Part shown: positions 48,701 through 55,892 of the stretch, piece by piece
Numbering within the stretch: position 1 is the first letter of the stretch
Layout: every line of letters starts with the position of its first letter
Origin: a bacterium
GTDB taxonomy: Bacteria > Chloroflexota > Anaerolineae > Caldilineales > Caldilineaceae
DNA: 64,000 nt
Reading direction: 5' to 3'
Assembly: GCA_016124945.1 (NCBI GenBank)
Contig: WGMT01000002.1
Location: 23,868 to 87,867 of the forward strand
Notes under the pieces: model-generated
Told to the model about the DNA's origin: nothing
The model's input: the letters and a program-made list of their open reading frames with translations, nothing else
Database searches by the model: none
Position numbers and translations under genes: made by a program

Positions 48701-51700
48701 CGAATTCATCACACGCCGCCGTGGAGACCAGACTGGTCTGGAAGCCGGGGCGCGTACACTGGGCCGCGATCTCGGCCAGATCTTCAGGGCCGACGCCTGG
48801 ACCGGCGAAGCGCAGCAGCGCCGGGTCGACGGCGAAGCGCAAGTGCTCCGGCGCCAGCGGACAGATGAAGTCGTAGTTGTCGGTGGTAAGGTTGTCGTCG
48901 GTGACGCTGGACGTGTAGCGGGTGGTGGCGGCGCTGCCCGTCCCCGCGTAGACGACGCTCATGTCGAACTGTGGGAATTTCGTGTCAATCGTGGCGCGCA
49001 GTTGCGGCCAGTCGCCGCGACTTTCGCCGCGGTTGCCCACGCCGTCCACGCCGCGCATGTCGATCTGATAGTAGCCTTCGATGCCGGTAGGCACAGGGAA
49101 GGACCACGTGTTGCCGGTCAACGTAGCCGGTTGCCAGCGGCGATAGAGCGCCGCCACCGACGCCGTGGACAGTTCCCCGTTGTAGATGAAGAAGTCGTCT
49201 AGCGTGCCGGTGAAGTGGGGCGTCGTGGCGGCGGCGGCATAGCCCACCAGCACACGATTCTGCGCCGTGAAGGTGGACGCCGTGGTGGGGCTGCTCACGG
49301 CGGGCTGGCCGTTGAGATAGAGACGGTTGCCGTCCGCGCCCAGCGTGTGCACCACCTGATGCCAGTTGCCGTCGGCGTAGTTCTTGCCGTCGGAACAGCG
49401 CAGTTCCAGCGCTGCACCGGACTGCACCGCCGAACAGACGTTGCCGTTGTTGAGGAAGAGATCGCGGTCGTGTCCCGTTTGCGTGGGGAATTGCCCGGCG
49501 ATGGCGCTGAAGAGGCCGCAGTTGGTGCAGGTCGTCTTGAACCAGAAGGCAGTGGACATGCCACTTTCGGGCAGATCCAGCGGCTCGAAAGTGCGCAGCA
49601 CATCGTTGCCGTCGAAGTTGGCGGCGGTGCCGTCCTCACCGACGACGTTGCTGGTGGGGCAGCTTTCGTCCAGACAGAAGATGCGTGTGGGGTCCCCTGC
49701 TTTGTTGCGGAAGAGGACGGTGGCGGGCAGATCGTTGAGCGGCAGTTGCAGCAACGTCTCTTCGGTTTCAAAGACGGTGGCGGCATCGACAAAGGCGTAT
49801 TCTACACTGGCGACCGTGGAGAAATCGTCCTGTACGGTGCCGGTGAAGACCGCGCCATCGGTGATCTGCTCGTCGTTGCGGTGCGACTGCAACTCGACGG
49901 TGGGCGGTGTCATGTCGATGACAAAAGGAATTTCGCGCGTCGTCGGGTTGCCGTCGGGCAGGGCGTTGTCGCGCGCTGTGACGGTGAGCGTGTAGGTCCC
50001 CGTTGGGCTGGGATCGGCGTTGAACGCTTCCTCGTCGAAGGCGTAGGTGACGGTCCATGCGCCGTCCCCGGCGATGACGCCGCCGGTGATCACCTGATTG
50101 GCGCTGACGCCCACCTGGAAGGTCAACGACTCGATCCCGGCAACGGCGTCTGTGGCGTTGCCGCTAAGTTGGAGCGTCCACTGGTTCTGGGCGTTGCGCT
50201 GTACACGGCGGATGTCGCCGGGGTTGAGGTTGACGCTCAGGTTGGGGGCGGTGCCGTCCAGGGTCAGGTTGAAGTTGGCCGAATTGGTGTTGTCCACAGC
50301 GTCGAAGGCGCGCACGGTGATGGGGACAGTGCTGCCGCTGTTGGGAATGGCCACGTCAAAGGCCCACAGGTTTGTCCCCGTGGCGGGGCTGAACCCGCCA
50401 TTGTTGACAGCCACTTCCACCTTGGAAATGTACGACGTGGGATCGTCGGCGGTGCCGCCGATGATGACGGTGCGGCCCGGCTGCACAAACGCGCCCAGTG
50501 TCAGCGCCGGGATGTTGGGCTGGTCGCTGTCGATGGTGACGACGACGGGCTGATTCAGGATGATGTCATCGGCGGGGCCGTTGGCGGCTGTGCCCACCGG
50601 CACAAGGTCCGCGGCCAGGGCGGTGTTGATGTTGAAATCGCCGTTGGCGGCGGCAGCCTGCCCGGTGAGGACGATGTCGTTTTGCACCGTGGGCAGCAGG
50701 CTGAAGTTGCGTGTCTGTGTCGCGCCACCCAGTTGGGCCGGGAGCGTGGAGGTGAAGGTGCCCACGGCCAGCAGTGCGTTTGCGGGCGCGGTGTCGTTCA
50801 CAACCGTCGTGGTGACGGTCGTACTCTGGTTGACGGCGAAGACGAGGTCGGCGTCGTTGATGATGGTGTAAAGCCGCGTCGGCGCGTCGTTGAAGAGGCG
50901 CGGGTTGAAGGGATAGCGCACCGGATCGATGGCGTTGAGGCGGCGTTCTACGCCGTCGCTCATGCCGTCCCCGTCGGTGTCGCGCAGGTTGGGATCGCTG
51001 GTGGTGAAGAAGGTGATCCCGCCCAGCGTCAACGTGTAGCCGTTGACCTCGTCGAAGTCGGAGATGCCGTCGCCGTCGGTGTCGGCTTTGCGCGGATTGG
51101 TCTCGTAGCGGATTTCGAGGGCGTCGTTGAGGCCGTCATTGTCGGCGTCGGCGACACGCGGGTCAAAGCCGTAGCCGCGCTCGATGCCGTATTTGTACTC
51201 AACGCCATCGGGCACGCCATCGCCGTCTGTGTCCCATTTGGCGGGGTTGGGGTCGATCTGTCTGTTCAGGCCGTCACCGTCGGCGTCGATTTGTGGGCCT
51301 AGTGCCGACCAGGTCATGAATTCGTCCAGCGTATTGGGCAGGATGTCGAGGATGAACGATTTGCCCAAATCGGTGCTCACCGACGACTTGGCCGCTTTGT
51401 GCTTGCAAATCTGGAACCAGCAGTCGTAGCGGGGCAGGGCCAGGCCGGTGTTGAGATAGAGCGGCAGGATCTGGTTGATGCGCGCCGTGCTGAATTCGTA
51501 GACGCCGGATGTGAGCGTGTCGGTACGGGAACTGCGGAAGAGATCCTTGCTCTGGACCGTAGGCACCAGCCAACCGACCACCGGCGACGGCACTGAGGTC
51601 TCCACCCAACCATAGGCCGTGACGTTGGGCCAATAGGTCTGGTTGAGATCCACCTTGAGCTTGCGTTCGGCGTTGTCAAGCGAATACTTGACTGTGGTTG

Positions 51701-54700
51701 AGGCCAGATCCTCGGCGGTGAAGAAGTTGTCGTAATGGTAAATGATGCCTGGTTCGGGCACAGCGTGGCGCACGTAGGTGAAGAGATCCACCTCAAAGCG
51801 TACGCTGTTGCCCACTTCCAGCCCACGTTCCGGTCGGGTGAGACGCATGCGGGCGTCGTCGATGTTGGTGATGGCGGGGTCGGCCTTGGTGTCGATCATG
51901 ACGCCGCCGGTGTAGAGCCAGTCGGTCACCAGCTTGGTGATGGCCTCCATGATCCCCAGGCTACAGGCTGTTTTGACGCCTGCTTTACAGATGATCAGGA
52001 TAATCAAGTCAAAGATAGCCACCACCGCCAGGATGATGGCGCCGATGACCGAAAGCGAAAAGAGGAAAAAGACGACGATCGTCAGCGTGGCTGCAACTGT
52101 CCCCGCGAGTAGGCTGTTGAATTCCACGCTGTCTGTGGAAAGACCTCCTGCTCCCCAGGCCGCAAAGAAGAGCACCCAACTGACACCGATGCCAATGGCT
52201 GCGCCAACTGCCCCTGCTTTGGCGGTGCTAGAATTAAGCGAATGGCTAATAAAAAAGAATTGAGTGCTAACTCCTAATTTGCTAATGCCTGGCAATGAGC
52301 GAAGTTCAAAAAGAACGGTGCGGTAATTCATGATCGCGTCGAGCGTCTGGCTGGCGGCTCCCAATGACGACAGGATAACTTCGCCGGCCGTTTGTCCTCC
52401 TTTTATGTTGCTTACCAATATGCCGGTCACAAACCCGGCCAACATCAAGACACCCGCTCTCTTACGAAACTCGGCATTGGGTACTCGACCATTTATTTGC
52501 AAGTCAAGCAGCGAATCAAATGCATTTCTGCTAGTGAGGCCCTCAAACCCTAAATTATTCAGTTTGTTCGTGAGATTTTTCCACTGCACGTCACTAAACC
52601 CAGTGCTCTTCAAAAGCGTGTCTCTCGCCAGATAGGCCGCTGCCCCGCCTACTGAAGTCGCTGCCTGTATGTAGGTATTGCGCAAAGACGCATCGGCAAT
52701 ATTGACGCCCGAAAACCGAATGGCGCCACCGGCGGTTAGCATTGAAGTAAAGCCGTTGTTACCGTTTTGGGAGAGCACCGTCTGGTTGCCGTGCTGAGCG
52801 TTCACATTCACCATGATGATTGCCGACTGTACATCCAGCGTGACCGTCGGCGTTGTGCTACTCCCGATTTGGGTCACTGGATAGCGGCTTTCCAGGTCAT
52901 TAACCATTTCCTGAGGAGTTTGCCGCATCCAGCCGTTGTTGACCCATTGGTAGGGGGCAAGTGTGTAGTTGCCGATGAGTGTTTCATTGACGTTGTTCAA
53001 CCGAATCTGTAGGTTGCGACCATTCCAGATCACATTGCTGTCCCCGGCGGCGCGCACGTCGATGTTGCTAGAACGGAAGCGTGATTCGCGCACAAAGAGG
53101 AGCGACGGTTTGGTGGCCGCTGTGCCGGTGAAACGGCTGTTGAGAATGGCAGGCGCGTATTGACCGCCCGCGATCATGGTGGCTTCGTCTTCGTGGGCGA
53201 AGCGATAGGTTTCTACGCGCAGCCGGTTGGCGGGGATGCCCCATCGCTGTCCATCGGTGACGCCGCTGTTGCTAGCGCTGTCCCAACGCTGCTTGATCAC
53301 AGGGATGGTGATGTCGCGTTGGCCGTCGCCCACGCAGAAACCTTCGTTGTCGACGAAGTCGCAGTCGCGGTTGCTGAGGAAGCTCACATCCAGCCCGTTC
53401 ATCATCTGTATCAGGCCGTCGTCTTCGTTGACGTTGTTGTCGGTGGCCGGGTCTTCGTAGACGATGGCCATCTCCGCGCCGCGGTCTTCGCGCACGTTGA
53501 GGCCGGTGAGGTGGAAGTCGGTGTAATAGGTGTGTAGGACAGTGGCCTGATTGTTGCCTGTGCCGTTGCCCTCTTTGAGCGCCTTCTGCGCTGCTTCGGG
53601 TGAATTGTAGGTCTCGTTAAGCACCTGTACCAGCCAGGTGAGGCGCACCTGTTGCGGCTTCCAGGCGGCGCTGTTCTGGTAGATCAACTGCGCGTTGAAG
53701 GCCACCTTGTTGCCGGTGACTTCGTCTTCCACCAGGTTGAGCGGCGCGTAGAGCAGGTAGCCGCCATTGCCCGCCGGGCGCACGTTGATGCCGTACTTGC
53801 CCAGCAGATCGTTGTCAATTGCGCCATTAGCCGTGCGCGGCAGGCCACTCTGGTCGGGCAGCGTCACTTCGAGCATGGGCACAATTGTGATATCGCCGTT
53901 GGCATCGGGCGACATGGTGCAGTTGGCGCCGCCGGTGCTGCGGCAGTGGTCGAAGAAGGTTTTGCCGTCCCAATCCTGCATATTGCCCTTTTCGTCTTTG
54001 GGCCAGTTGAGCACGTTGAAGGCGTACCAGAGCTGATCCGGGTTGGTCGGGCGCAGTTGCAGGCTGACGTAGGTGTAGAAGTTGGGCTGGAGACCGTCCA
54101 CGTTCAGCGCCAGCGGGTTGGCCTGGCTAAAGGTGATCGGGTTGCCGGCGTTGTCCTTGCTGGCGACGCGGGGCGAAATGTCAATGTTGTCTGGCACGCC
54201 GTCGCCGTCGTCGTCGAAGTCGTAGAGATCGGGGGTGCCGTCGCCGTCTGTGTCGGGTGCGGCAGGGTTCCATTCCATGCTGTCGATGATGCCGTCGTTG
54301 TTGCTGTCGGCCCAAAGGGGATTCCCGTACCACATTTTGCCGTTGTAGGAGAAGCCCATCACCTCATCATAGTCGGAGATGTCGTCGAAGTCGCTGTCGA
54401 CGGAATAGGGATTGGTGCCGATGAGACGTTCCTGCACGTCGGTGAGGCCGTCGCCGTCGGAGTCGAGGGTGGGCGAAATCTGGGCGGCGGGCGCTGCTTC
54501 GACGCCGGCCAGAGCGCTACTGAGATCGGCGTTGAGGATCGCCTCGGGCGGCGTGTACGGCCCGGCGGCGCGCAGGCTTTCACGGATCTGGGTGGTCAGA
54601 TCCTGGGTGGCGCGGGCGTCCTCGGCGGCGGTTTGCACCGCATTCAAGCGCGTAGACGCCTGTACCGTCACATCGGTCTGGATCAACGGCGTAATCAGCA

Positions 54701-55724
54701 TGGCCGCGATCATAAAGGCGTTGGTGACGACATAAACGCGGCGTGTCGGGCGCACCCAGAAGGCCATGCCGATCACGGTCAGCAGCATGGTGCTAAAGCC
54801 CAGTGCCATTTCGGTGGGTTCGGGCAGTTCAATGCGGCCAAAGCTCACCATCATCCGTTGCCAGCCATCGCCGAAGGCAAACTGTTCGTGGAAGCCTTCG
54901 TAGTTGGTGAAGCGGATGTCCAGTTCGGCTTCGGTGCGGAAGTCTTCCGTCCCCGTGGGCGGGATGGACAATGTCACAAGCTGGCGCACAGGCAGGCCGC
55001 GGCCATCCACCCACAATTCACCCTCACCGCTTGTCTCGGCCAGTTGATCGGGGATCTGCACCTGTGCGCCCGGCGTCAGTTGGCCGTTGCGCACCATTTG
55101 GTCGCGGGCCATGATCGTTAGCTTTTCGGCGTAGGCGCGGCTGTCCAGCTCGAAGGTGAAGACCTTGAGTTCCTCACAATCGAGGACAGCGCACACAATG
55201 TCACCGCTGCCGGGGACGCGACTGGGGGCCGGTGTGACGTTCTTCGCCACATCCAAAAAGGCCAAAAAGTCGCCGCCGGGGGCGAAGGCGATACTGCCTT
55301 CGTCGCTCTTCCGCCATTCTTCGTTGCCGGCGCGGGTCTGCACCTTGCCGTCCTCGATGCGGATCTGGTAGGCCAGGTCGCGATTGGTGACATTGACACC
55401 GCCGCCCCATAGCGCCATCTCCAGCCGGTCTTCGGTGGGGCTGTTCTGCCCTTGGGCGTAGAGGCTTTCGGTGCGGCTGAAGCGACCGATGTTGCCTGCG
55501 GTGGGCAGCGGAATCGTCTCCATGACGATGTCGGCGGCAAAGGCGTAGTTGCTGGTGCGCTGTACGCTCGTCCACGCGCGGTGGACCTGAGCGGCGGCGG
55601 TGGGTGTCAACTTGGGCAGGTGCTGGACGGCCAGCGCGCCCCCCAGGATCAGCAGGCAGAGCCAGAGCATCGCCTTGGTCACGAATTGGGTGGTCATCTT
55701 GGGGGTACGGATCTTGAGCTTCAT
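36762..55724 (-). CDS. Giant 6320-residue surface protein: Tsp3, LamG-like, YWTD propellers, PPC, P-domain
   Basis: One uninterrupted frame of 18.96 kb. Residues, approximate: N-terminal membrane anchor or signal 15-35; a domain of about 250 residues; two hydrophobic segments 305-350; Tsp3 calcium repeats 418-520 (DSDGDGLTD type); a hydrophobic block 1092-1275 with several probable membrane helices; more Tsp3 at 1479-1600; Ig-like domains 1720-1955; LamG-like 1980-2198; YWTD-type propeller 2355-2715; DUF11 to about 2830; then three cycles of propeller plus three PPC domains (2840-4845); P-domain 4865-5025; another PPC near 5075; Ig-like repeats; a CBM9-like module 5512-5695; Thr-Pro linker 6095-6175; SdrD-B-like domain to about 6285. 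It ends IWLPTLNR, preceded by YYLPRI. The start has AAGGAA 7 nt upstream. Most domains are extracellular binding modules, so it is likely an adhesin, stalk or sheath protein. No catalytic centre is recognised. Membrane helices deep inside such a protein are unusual. An incomplete paralogue lies at 63820. Confidence 0.88.
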   Translation of the reverse strand: MKLKIRTPKMTTQFVTKAMLWLCLLILGGALAVQHLPKLTPTAAAQVHRAWTSVQRTSNYAFAADIVMETIPLPTAGNIGRFSRTESLYAQGQNSPTEDRLEMALWGGGVNVTNRDLAYQIRIEDGKVQTRAGNEEWRKSDEGSIAFAPGGDFLAFLDVAKNVTPAPSRVPGSGDIVCAVLDCEELKVFTFELDSRAYAEKLTIMARDQMVRNGQLTPGAQVQIPDQLAETSGEGELWVDGRGLPVRQLVTLSIPPTGTEDFRTEAELDIRFTNYEGFHEQFAFGDGWQRMMVSFGRIELPEPTEMALGFSTMLLTVIGMAFWVRPTRRVYVVTNAFMIAAMLITPLIQTDVTVQASTRLNAVQTAAEDARATQDLTTQIRESLRAAGPYTPPEAILNADLSSALAGVEAAPAAQISPTLDSDGDGLTDVQERLIGTNPYSVDSDFDDISDYDEVMGFSYNGKMWYGNPLWADSNNDGIIDSMEWNPAAPDTDGDGTPDLYDFDDDGDGVPDNIDISPRVASKDNAGNPITFSQANPLALNVDGLQPNFYTYVSLQLRPTNPDQLWYAFNVLNWPKDEKGNMQDWDGKTFFDHCRSTGGANCTMSPDANGDITIVPMLEVTLPDQSGLPRTANGAIDNDLLGKYGINVRPAGNGGYLLYAPLNLVEDEVTGNKVAFNAQLIYQNSAAWKPQQVRLTWLVQVLNETYNSPEAAQKALKEGNGTGNNQATVLHTYYTDFHLTGLNVREDRGAEMAIVYEDPATDNNVNEDDGLIQMMNGLDVSFLSNRDCDFVDNEGFCVGDGQRDITIPVIKQRWDSASNSGVTDGQRWGIPANRLRVETYRFAHEDEATMIAGGQYAPAILNSRFTGTAATKPSLLFVRESRFRSSNIDVRAAGDSNVIWNGRNLQIRLNNVNETLIGNYTLAPYQWVNNGWMRQTPQEMVNDLESRYPVTQIGSSTTPTVTLDVQSAIIMVNVNAQHGNQTVLSQNGNNGFTSMLTAGGAIRFSGVNIADASLRNTYIQAATSVGGAAAYLARDTLLKSTGFSDVQWKNLTNKLNNLGFEGLTSRNAFDSLLDLQINGRVPNAEFRKRAGVLMLAGFVTGILVSNIKGGQTAGEVILSSLGAASQTLDAIMNYRTVLFELRSLPGISKLGVSTQFFFISHSLNSSTAKAGAVGAAIGIGVSWVLFFAAWGAGGLSTDSVEFNSLLAGTVAATLTIVVFFLFSLSVIGAIILAVVAIFDLIILIICKAGVKTACSLGIMEAITKLVTDWLYTGGVMIDTKADPAITNIDDARMRLTRPERGLEVGNSVRFEVDLFTYVRHAVPEPGIIYHYDNFFTAEDLASTTVKYSLDNAERKLKVDLNQTYWPNVTAYGWVETSVPSPVVGWLVPTVQSKDLFRSSRTDTLTSGVYEFSTARINQILPLYLNTGLALPRYDCWFQICKHKAAKSSVSTDLGKSFILDILPNTLDEFMTWSALGPQIDADGDGLNRQIDPNPAKWDTDGDGVPDGVEYKYGIERGYGFDPRVADADNDGLNDALEIRYETNPRKADTDGDGISDFDEVNGYTLTLGGITFFTTSDPNLRDTDGDGMSDGVERRLNAIDPVRYPFNPRLFNDAPTRLYTIINDADLVFAVNQSTTVTTTVVNDTAPANALLAVGTFTSTLPAQLGGATQTRNFSLLPTVQNDIVLTGQAAAANGDFNINTALAADLVPVGTAANGPADDIILNQPVVVTIDSDQPNIPALTLGAFVQPGRTVIIGGTADDPTSYISKVEVAVNNGGFSPATGTNLWAFDVAIPNSGSTVPITVRAFDAVDNTNSANFNLTLDGTAPNLSVNLNPGDIRRVQRNAQNQWTLQLSGNATDAVAGIESLTFQVGVSANQVITGGVIAGDGAWTVTYAFDEEAFNADPSPTGTYTLTVTARDNALPDGNPTTREIPFVIDMTPPTVELQSHRNDEQITDGAVFTGTVQDDFSTVASVEYAFVDAATVFETEETLLQLPLNDLPATVLFRNKAGDPTRIFCLDESCPTSNVVGEDGTAANFDGNDVLRTFEPLDLPESGMSTAFWFKTTCTNCGLFSAIAGQFPTQTGHDRDLFLNNGNVCSAVQSGAALELRCSDGKNYADGNWHQVVHTLGADGNRLYLNGQPAVSSPTTASTFTAQNRVLVGYAAAATTPHFTGTLDDFFIYNGELSTASVAALYRRWQPATLTGNTWSFPVPTGIEGYYQIDMRGVDGVGNRGESRGDWPQLRATIDTKFPQFDMSVVYAGTGSAATTRYTSSVTDDNLTTDNYDFICPLAPEHLRFAVDPALLRFAGPGVGPEDLAEIAAQCTRPGFQTSLVSTAACDEFGHCAAGIPPQSVAYVGTYRNQLNPQGSLPNAIERVNLSNPADRVRLIERDGRLILDIEVVESVGKIYWAERLEGGYAQPAGVWRANLDGSGAQQLVSLPAVYAAEALQIAVDPVGNKLYWTQGYQLWWANLDGTLPQAIYSIAPDTSYVGGNLEFMQIGDVAVDVDNNRVYLSERRQRESLADVNAGFVFTGPTYKHTLIVAADLNGGNPSFFAGVEDGCTYANFYNNLGAGVGAGQDPKLCLTNPSQGTGFDVESLAVRNGDLYWTAMAPDGVNSAVYGKEPGSPLFTVAPLTLTDGNSKGLRTTPLPQLYVDDAAVGVFVALDTQIVRGEKDGEFSQFTTFVDNTPAVPGVSRRSSTSISAMTVIQTSQVTEEDADLAVSITSPSTVVIDGGSVRYDLIVRNDAAMPAANSVLTLTLPGGTTFAGASRSCVDGGAAVTCDLGRFTGLTQESFSISVTVSAADVRPLTATVTVGSVTADRAPANNSAVHSRITAAPNFASLPGLPYIYYGENTRFTRVPLFGDYTAEPLFLDPSIAGSVIAADAARNRIFVITGEDKVVAMAPDGGTRLQIADANPIPLDSRGRLHVAVDTETGRVYWSEITSIYLTTIKRSNADGSDVQTVVADVRDQGGLLVDPIRRKLLWVAGDTWQRQEFIFRSDLNGDNIEIIYTAPAGTQIRYLALDPYAQKLYWIDPSQYGTLFWSDADGARPLVLNTGLGANTRGLVVQPAENTLYYVSFDELVRAELDGSNPTTVADLSRRTYDGLRLPVSDTSLSPTLINRPDGNLAFVIGTAFATPICVTNDGNEPNDSAATAKGIGVGATTGALCTTRASLPTDRDFYTVTVPSGKQLDVTLTNLPADYSLFVQRNGVTLASSLNPGLANDVINLPNYETEGVYVIAVFSNTPVNNVTPYTLNVALSDAPVVLGAAQCLPIDPNDAAGLAGNYSQANATPLTVGTPITGALCYQDDVDFFSFNATAGQTLLFNLPSRPADYELHIYRPNGSFFNAFNSTAYTTPVTIDVTGAWAVAVLDPRLVPTTDTYQLLVSNGTCGVNDSWEPNNYTGQAADITGSARVAGTLCTAADADYYSFTATAGQILTLNYPANAAGGTLRLLDADGVEQGSVLPGARGQFTLAAGTYILEVRNGSLSTDDAAYMFQWLLDAAQPDADTYLYYTNGSGGQLFRVSLDDAHIREPIFLTTTLSLSGQAIAADRVRGTLFSFNAIHGADGFIVRSNVDPFNGSGYTEVVAAPNPDEVGAPPVAIAVDELTGRIYWIQPQGAIASTGSTIRSANADGTDNQQVIGAGNNRTSLALDQIRGHLYWTEGDAIRRSDLDGGNLVTVRAAVSGQAVRDLAVDPYAQTLYWIDPTQTSLFRASTDGSGATAIVTGLAADARGVAVQPLQSALYYSSGATLFQSLLDGTNASAIAQLSGAYNGPSNLDPNAFPVISFEQPGSALVIGGGSPLLSPCALADGNEPNNNAGSATPLTLIGDLELNAAICNSVTGQPADIDYYTVSVADRKVLSVTLSEMTANYRVIVQAPAGINQAFSDNDGLADEVVGVSNTSGATVEYIVIVLGNGLQGSGQYKLRLDLSDVPAPVPGDEQCSAVDVFDSPGVGNGTLATATSLAFGTANGATAAAALCYTNDVDMFAFDGLNGQTVTLSLPVRPADYNLTLYGPSGTQTAVISSTTTPAYGDAVTLSASGRYTVAVSVPNLTPTSNQYQLLVTDENCVASDANEPNDTPSFAKVLTNGSRVRASLCSDGDVDLYRITATAGQELTVNYPANATAATLRVIPAAGGADLGTVAAGGQGVFTIPTGGDYLLRVENNTLTGSAVPYLFELLLGNPTAAQSGSPYVFYSRASDLIRTSVLSGTVEPLLLGDGFGGGQAMAADSVRGNVFLLDNAKRIVRVDPNGRNAQVIVADTGPGVFRPTRSVAVDERSGRVYWTQATVGQVVDILSSNPNGGDVQTVVSGVVGDQAIAIDPVGGYVYWVEDKFYMPVGYLANLISRARLDGSNVEVLYVAPEGRQIRDLTVDPFAQTLYWRDPTRNRLLRAPADGGTVTEIAAVTGARGFVVQPLSDELYFVAGSRLWRSDRDGNNAESLVRLDGQYNGVSNLDPNVFYPTFITSPESNLTLAYSAPFAQPCANDVLEPNDTLATAASISTGTLTSLLCSNSLNQIDQYDYYKITVEDGKQISVTLSNLPADYGLVLIADGNGVGWSYTAGTADEFLTHINRTGGSVVYTILVLGGGSPLPYTLNVTVADAPPPPPPPAPPADACAPFDSYDQPGAAGNQTRNAATPIGYNTPITAALCYQADQDYYSFSGTVGENVTIDLPTRPADYYISIFDPAGNYYGGIFPGSWLTYGDSITLNQSGTWSLAVWAPNLAPTTQQYRLELGVNTACNGLDPYEPNGQPYEAYEVITRTVTLRTMLCAANDFDWYSFPVNVGDRVEVDLRSLTPNMRIVISPPGGGSGETEENVNFVATNSGNFELGVWPPQSNTIENLPYEIDVRITAPPAPTPVPVNWSCSVYNSADIPKAIDDLSTIGSTLSVPVNGTVTHVGLRDVTLQHRLLTDLTFGLGAPDGTRVDLFAFEEVGSYFGCGSGNCLFSLDDAAIEGLVPPDPPTDGGTFRPSRNSFAPFEGKAGNGAWTLYVTDSRVINPDDPSYSDFPNTSGDLFGWSLEVCVDNGNPTPTPTATPTPTVVPQPGDGAPIGPAVGNVITVTPTPEVCTLTPDSFEDDDTVATAKIFDVGAGSSAGHTFDSAADADWHQIALVAGLQYTLTAVTVDTAQSVSLALFDVDGVTRIRTVADVLAYTPTVSGRYFVRATTASGLGVSLCRSAYSLLLTTNNPSAAAVPLPTGTPVPPGHETPPVSAGVLSPTDRNAITSTQPITIEVGLNAQNALGGASLWINGEPRADYPGVTTFSTSPSDEVWPVAWTPSGAGVYTITAVITDSLGITATSPVNVIYIDLANPSVTVMTEPITLTRLSADGSYILRGTATDDSAVERVDVSLDGGPWQKAVLDGNNWLLSFGPLGLTNPNGGTVNIAVRVTDKADRTATNSGSALVDVVAPAVFTPTVSLTNGALISPSQVVTELNARIAWPVIGDATAVYAGWTSTPTATVAALTAYGPGAGTHDPTHPEGSARYAHIIAVDVNGNQRAVAVGPFYFDSAVTPDFVSDLGQVNWTESGGKQVGKMTADRGTQQLFAGWNGDTLRLRWQGINLNSGDLYFYLGTGGSGSTALFNPAGAEQGNILPFAANYMIRLSGDITPTLYTSNGGAWTSGAALNAITAGDVTDVLVPFSLLGVTPSSALKVLGVVSESGILDVWATVPDQNIGRTWAQFVEFASLGAGIVPSNGIWADTELDVTVNANPAPASMLGVGDSIAVTVTVQNVGSAVLPSLSVGGAASGGISISNSPQVANSIAPSGTVALVLNGTVNADGAVNVMITDSYHRPYVLQTLNYRVDTAAPISVSVAISYVLPGINSVVGFAEDESPLASFDLQVNGNTVPCTVGGSIDGSFICSFDAGSPADGAVFSISGRATDVHGNVSGWSAPLQVVVDATAPQVNLSSEAVNALSDGRIGFAETSLTGTVTDERESGAAELCVDGDTGDDCRTDITQDDGGWTLFVPELGDGITTTLSFVGYDVAGNASQPITRTVIVDTIAPQFGTTNTESSGGTLTVSGTATDGDGLGTARLFLVLPNGSSTIVTGTVSGSTWSVTYGFTQVGEHQVLALLTDRAGNQATQFVGLVTAQSVAETPTPTSTPTPTGTLTPTPDGTATPTPTVTGTPPAATPTPTGTLTPTATATPTPTVTGTPPTPTPTPTATPTGITPTGATVTGVVFNDSNSNGSQDNGETGIANVTVVLGDEVLGAEVLGDEVVNVEGRSADMTTVTDANGVYTFSNVPNGRYTLTFQLPPGVTGTVPPPITVTVSGDGPVTVPPVVAQFSWIYYLPRIHGESRSSQGPEDTQSERIWLPTLNR
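37068..37112 (-). repeat. Three 15-nt units encoding LGDEV/LGAEV
   Basis: Three adjacent near-identical 15-nt units in the SdrD-B-like domain expand a loop by five residues each, giving VLGDEVLGAEVLGDEV. This looks like a recent slippage expansion. Confidence 0.8.
42310..47200 (-). repeat. Three cycles of propeller plus triple PPC, period about 2 kb
   Basis: Propellers begin near 47200, 45200 and 43160, each followed by three PPC domains. The cycles keep domain order and the phrase ...YWI/YW-DPTQ... within propellers. This is a block duplication inside one gene; protein similarity is clear, DNA identity only moderate. Confidence 0.75.
52230..52960 (-). other. A/T-richer island inside the giant gene
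   Basis: By eye this stretch uses more A/T-ending codons and more TTT/AAA runs than the flanks. It covers the sequence just before and into the internal hydrophobic block (residues about 920-1165). It may be a module of different origin. Confidence 0.5.
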
Positions 55725-55791
55725 GATGGTTCCTTGTGGTGCTGAATGCTGACTGCGTGCGTAACTGTACCGGTGTCGCTAGTGATTTACG

Positions 55792-55866
55792 GTACGAGTT
55801 TGCGTGGGGCGGAAGGCGTGCTTGCCGATCAAGCGAAATTCGCTTCCGCCCCACGCAAACCCCTAC
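55792..55866. repeat. Palindromic repeat family 2, copy 2 (terminator-like)
   Basis: Arms 55792-55815 and 55843-55866 share GTTTGCGTGGGGCGGAAG with copy 1 at 25211-25285; the loop contains a second small hairpin (GCTTG/CAAGC). It lies 27 nt past the stop of the 74-residue gene and upstream of the 6320-residue gene, so it may separate their transcripts. The rest of 55725-55892 shows only the short leader of the giant gene. Confidence 0.8.
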
Positions 55867-55892
55867 ATGTCCAAATGCCGGGCCGAACGGTT

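Noticed and set aside
49215..51302. 695-codon plus-strand open frame opposite the LamG/Tsp3 region
   Set aside because: It has low-complexity Gly/Val/Ala/Asp/Arg content and no ribosome site or homology signal.
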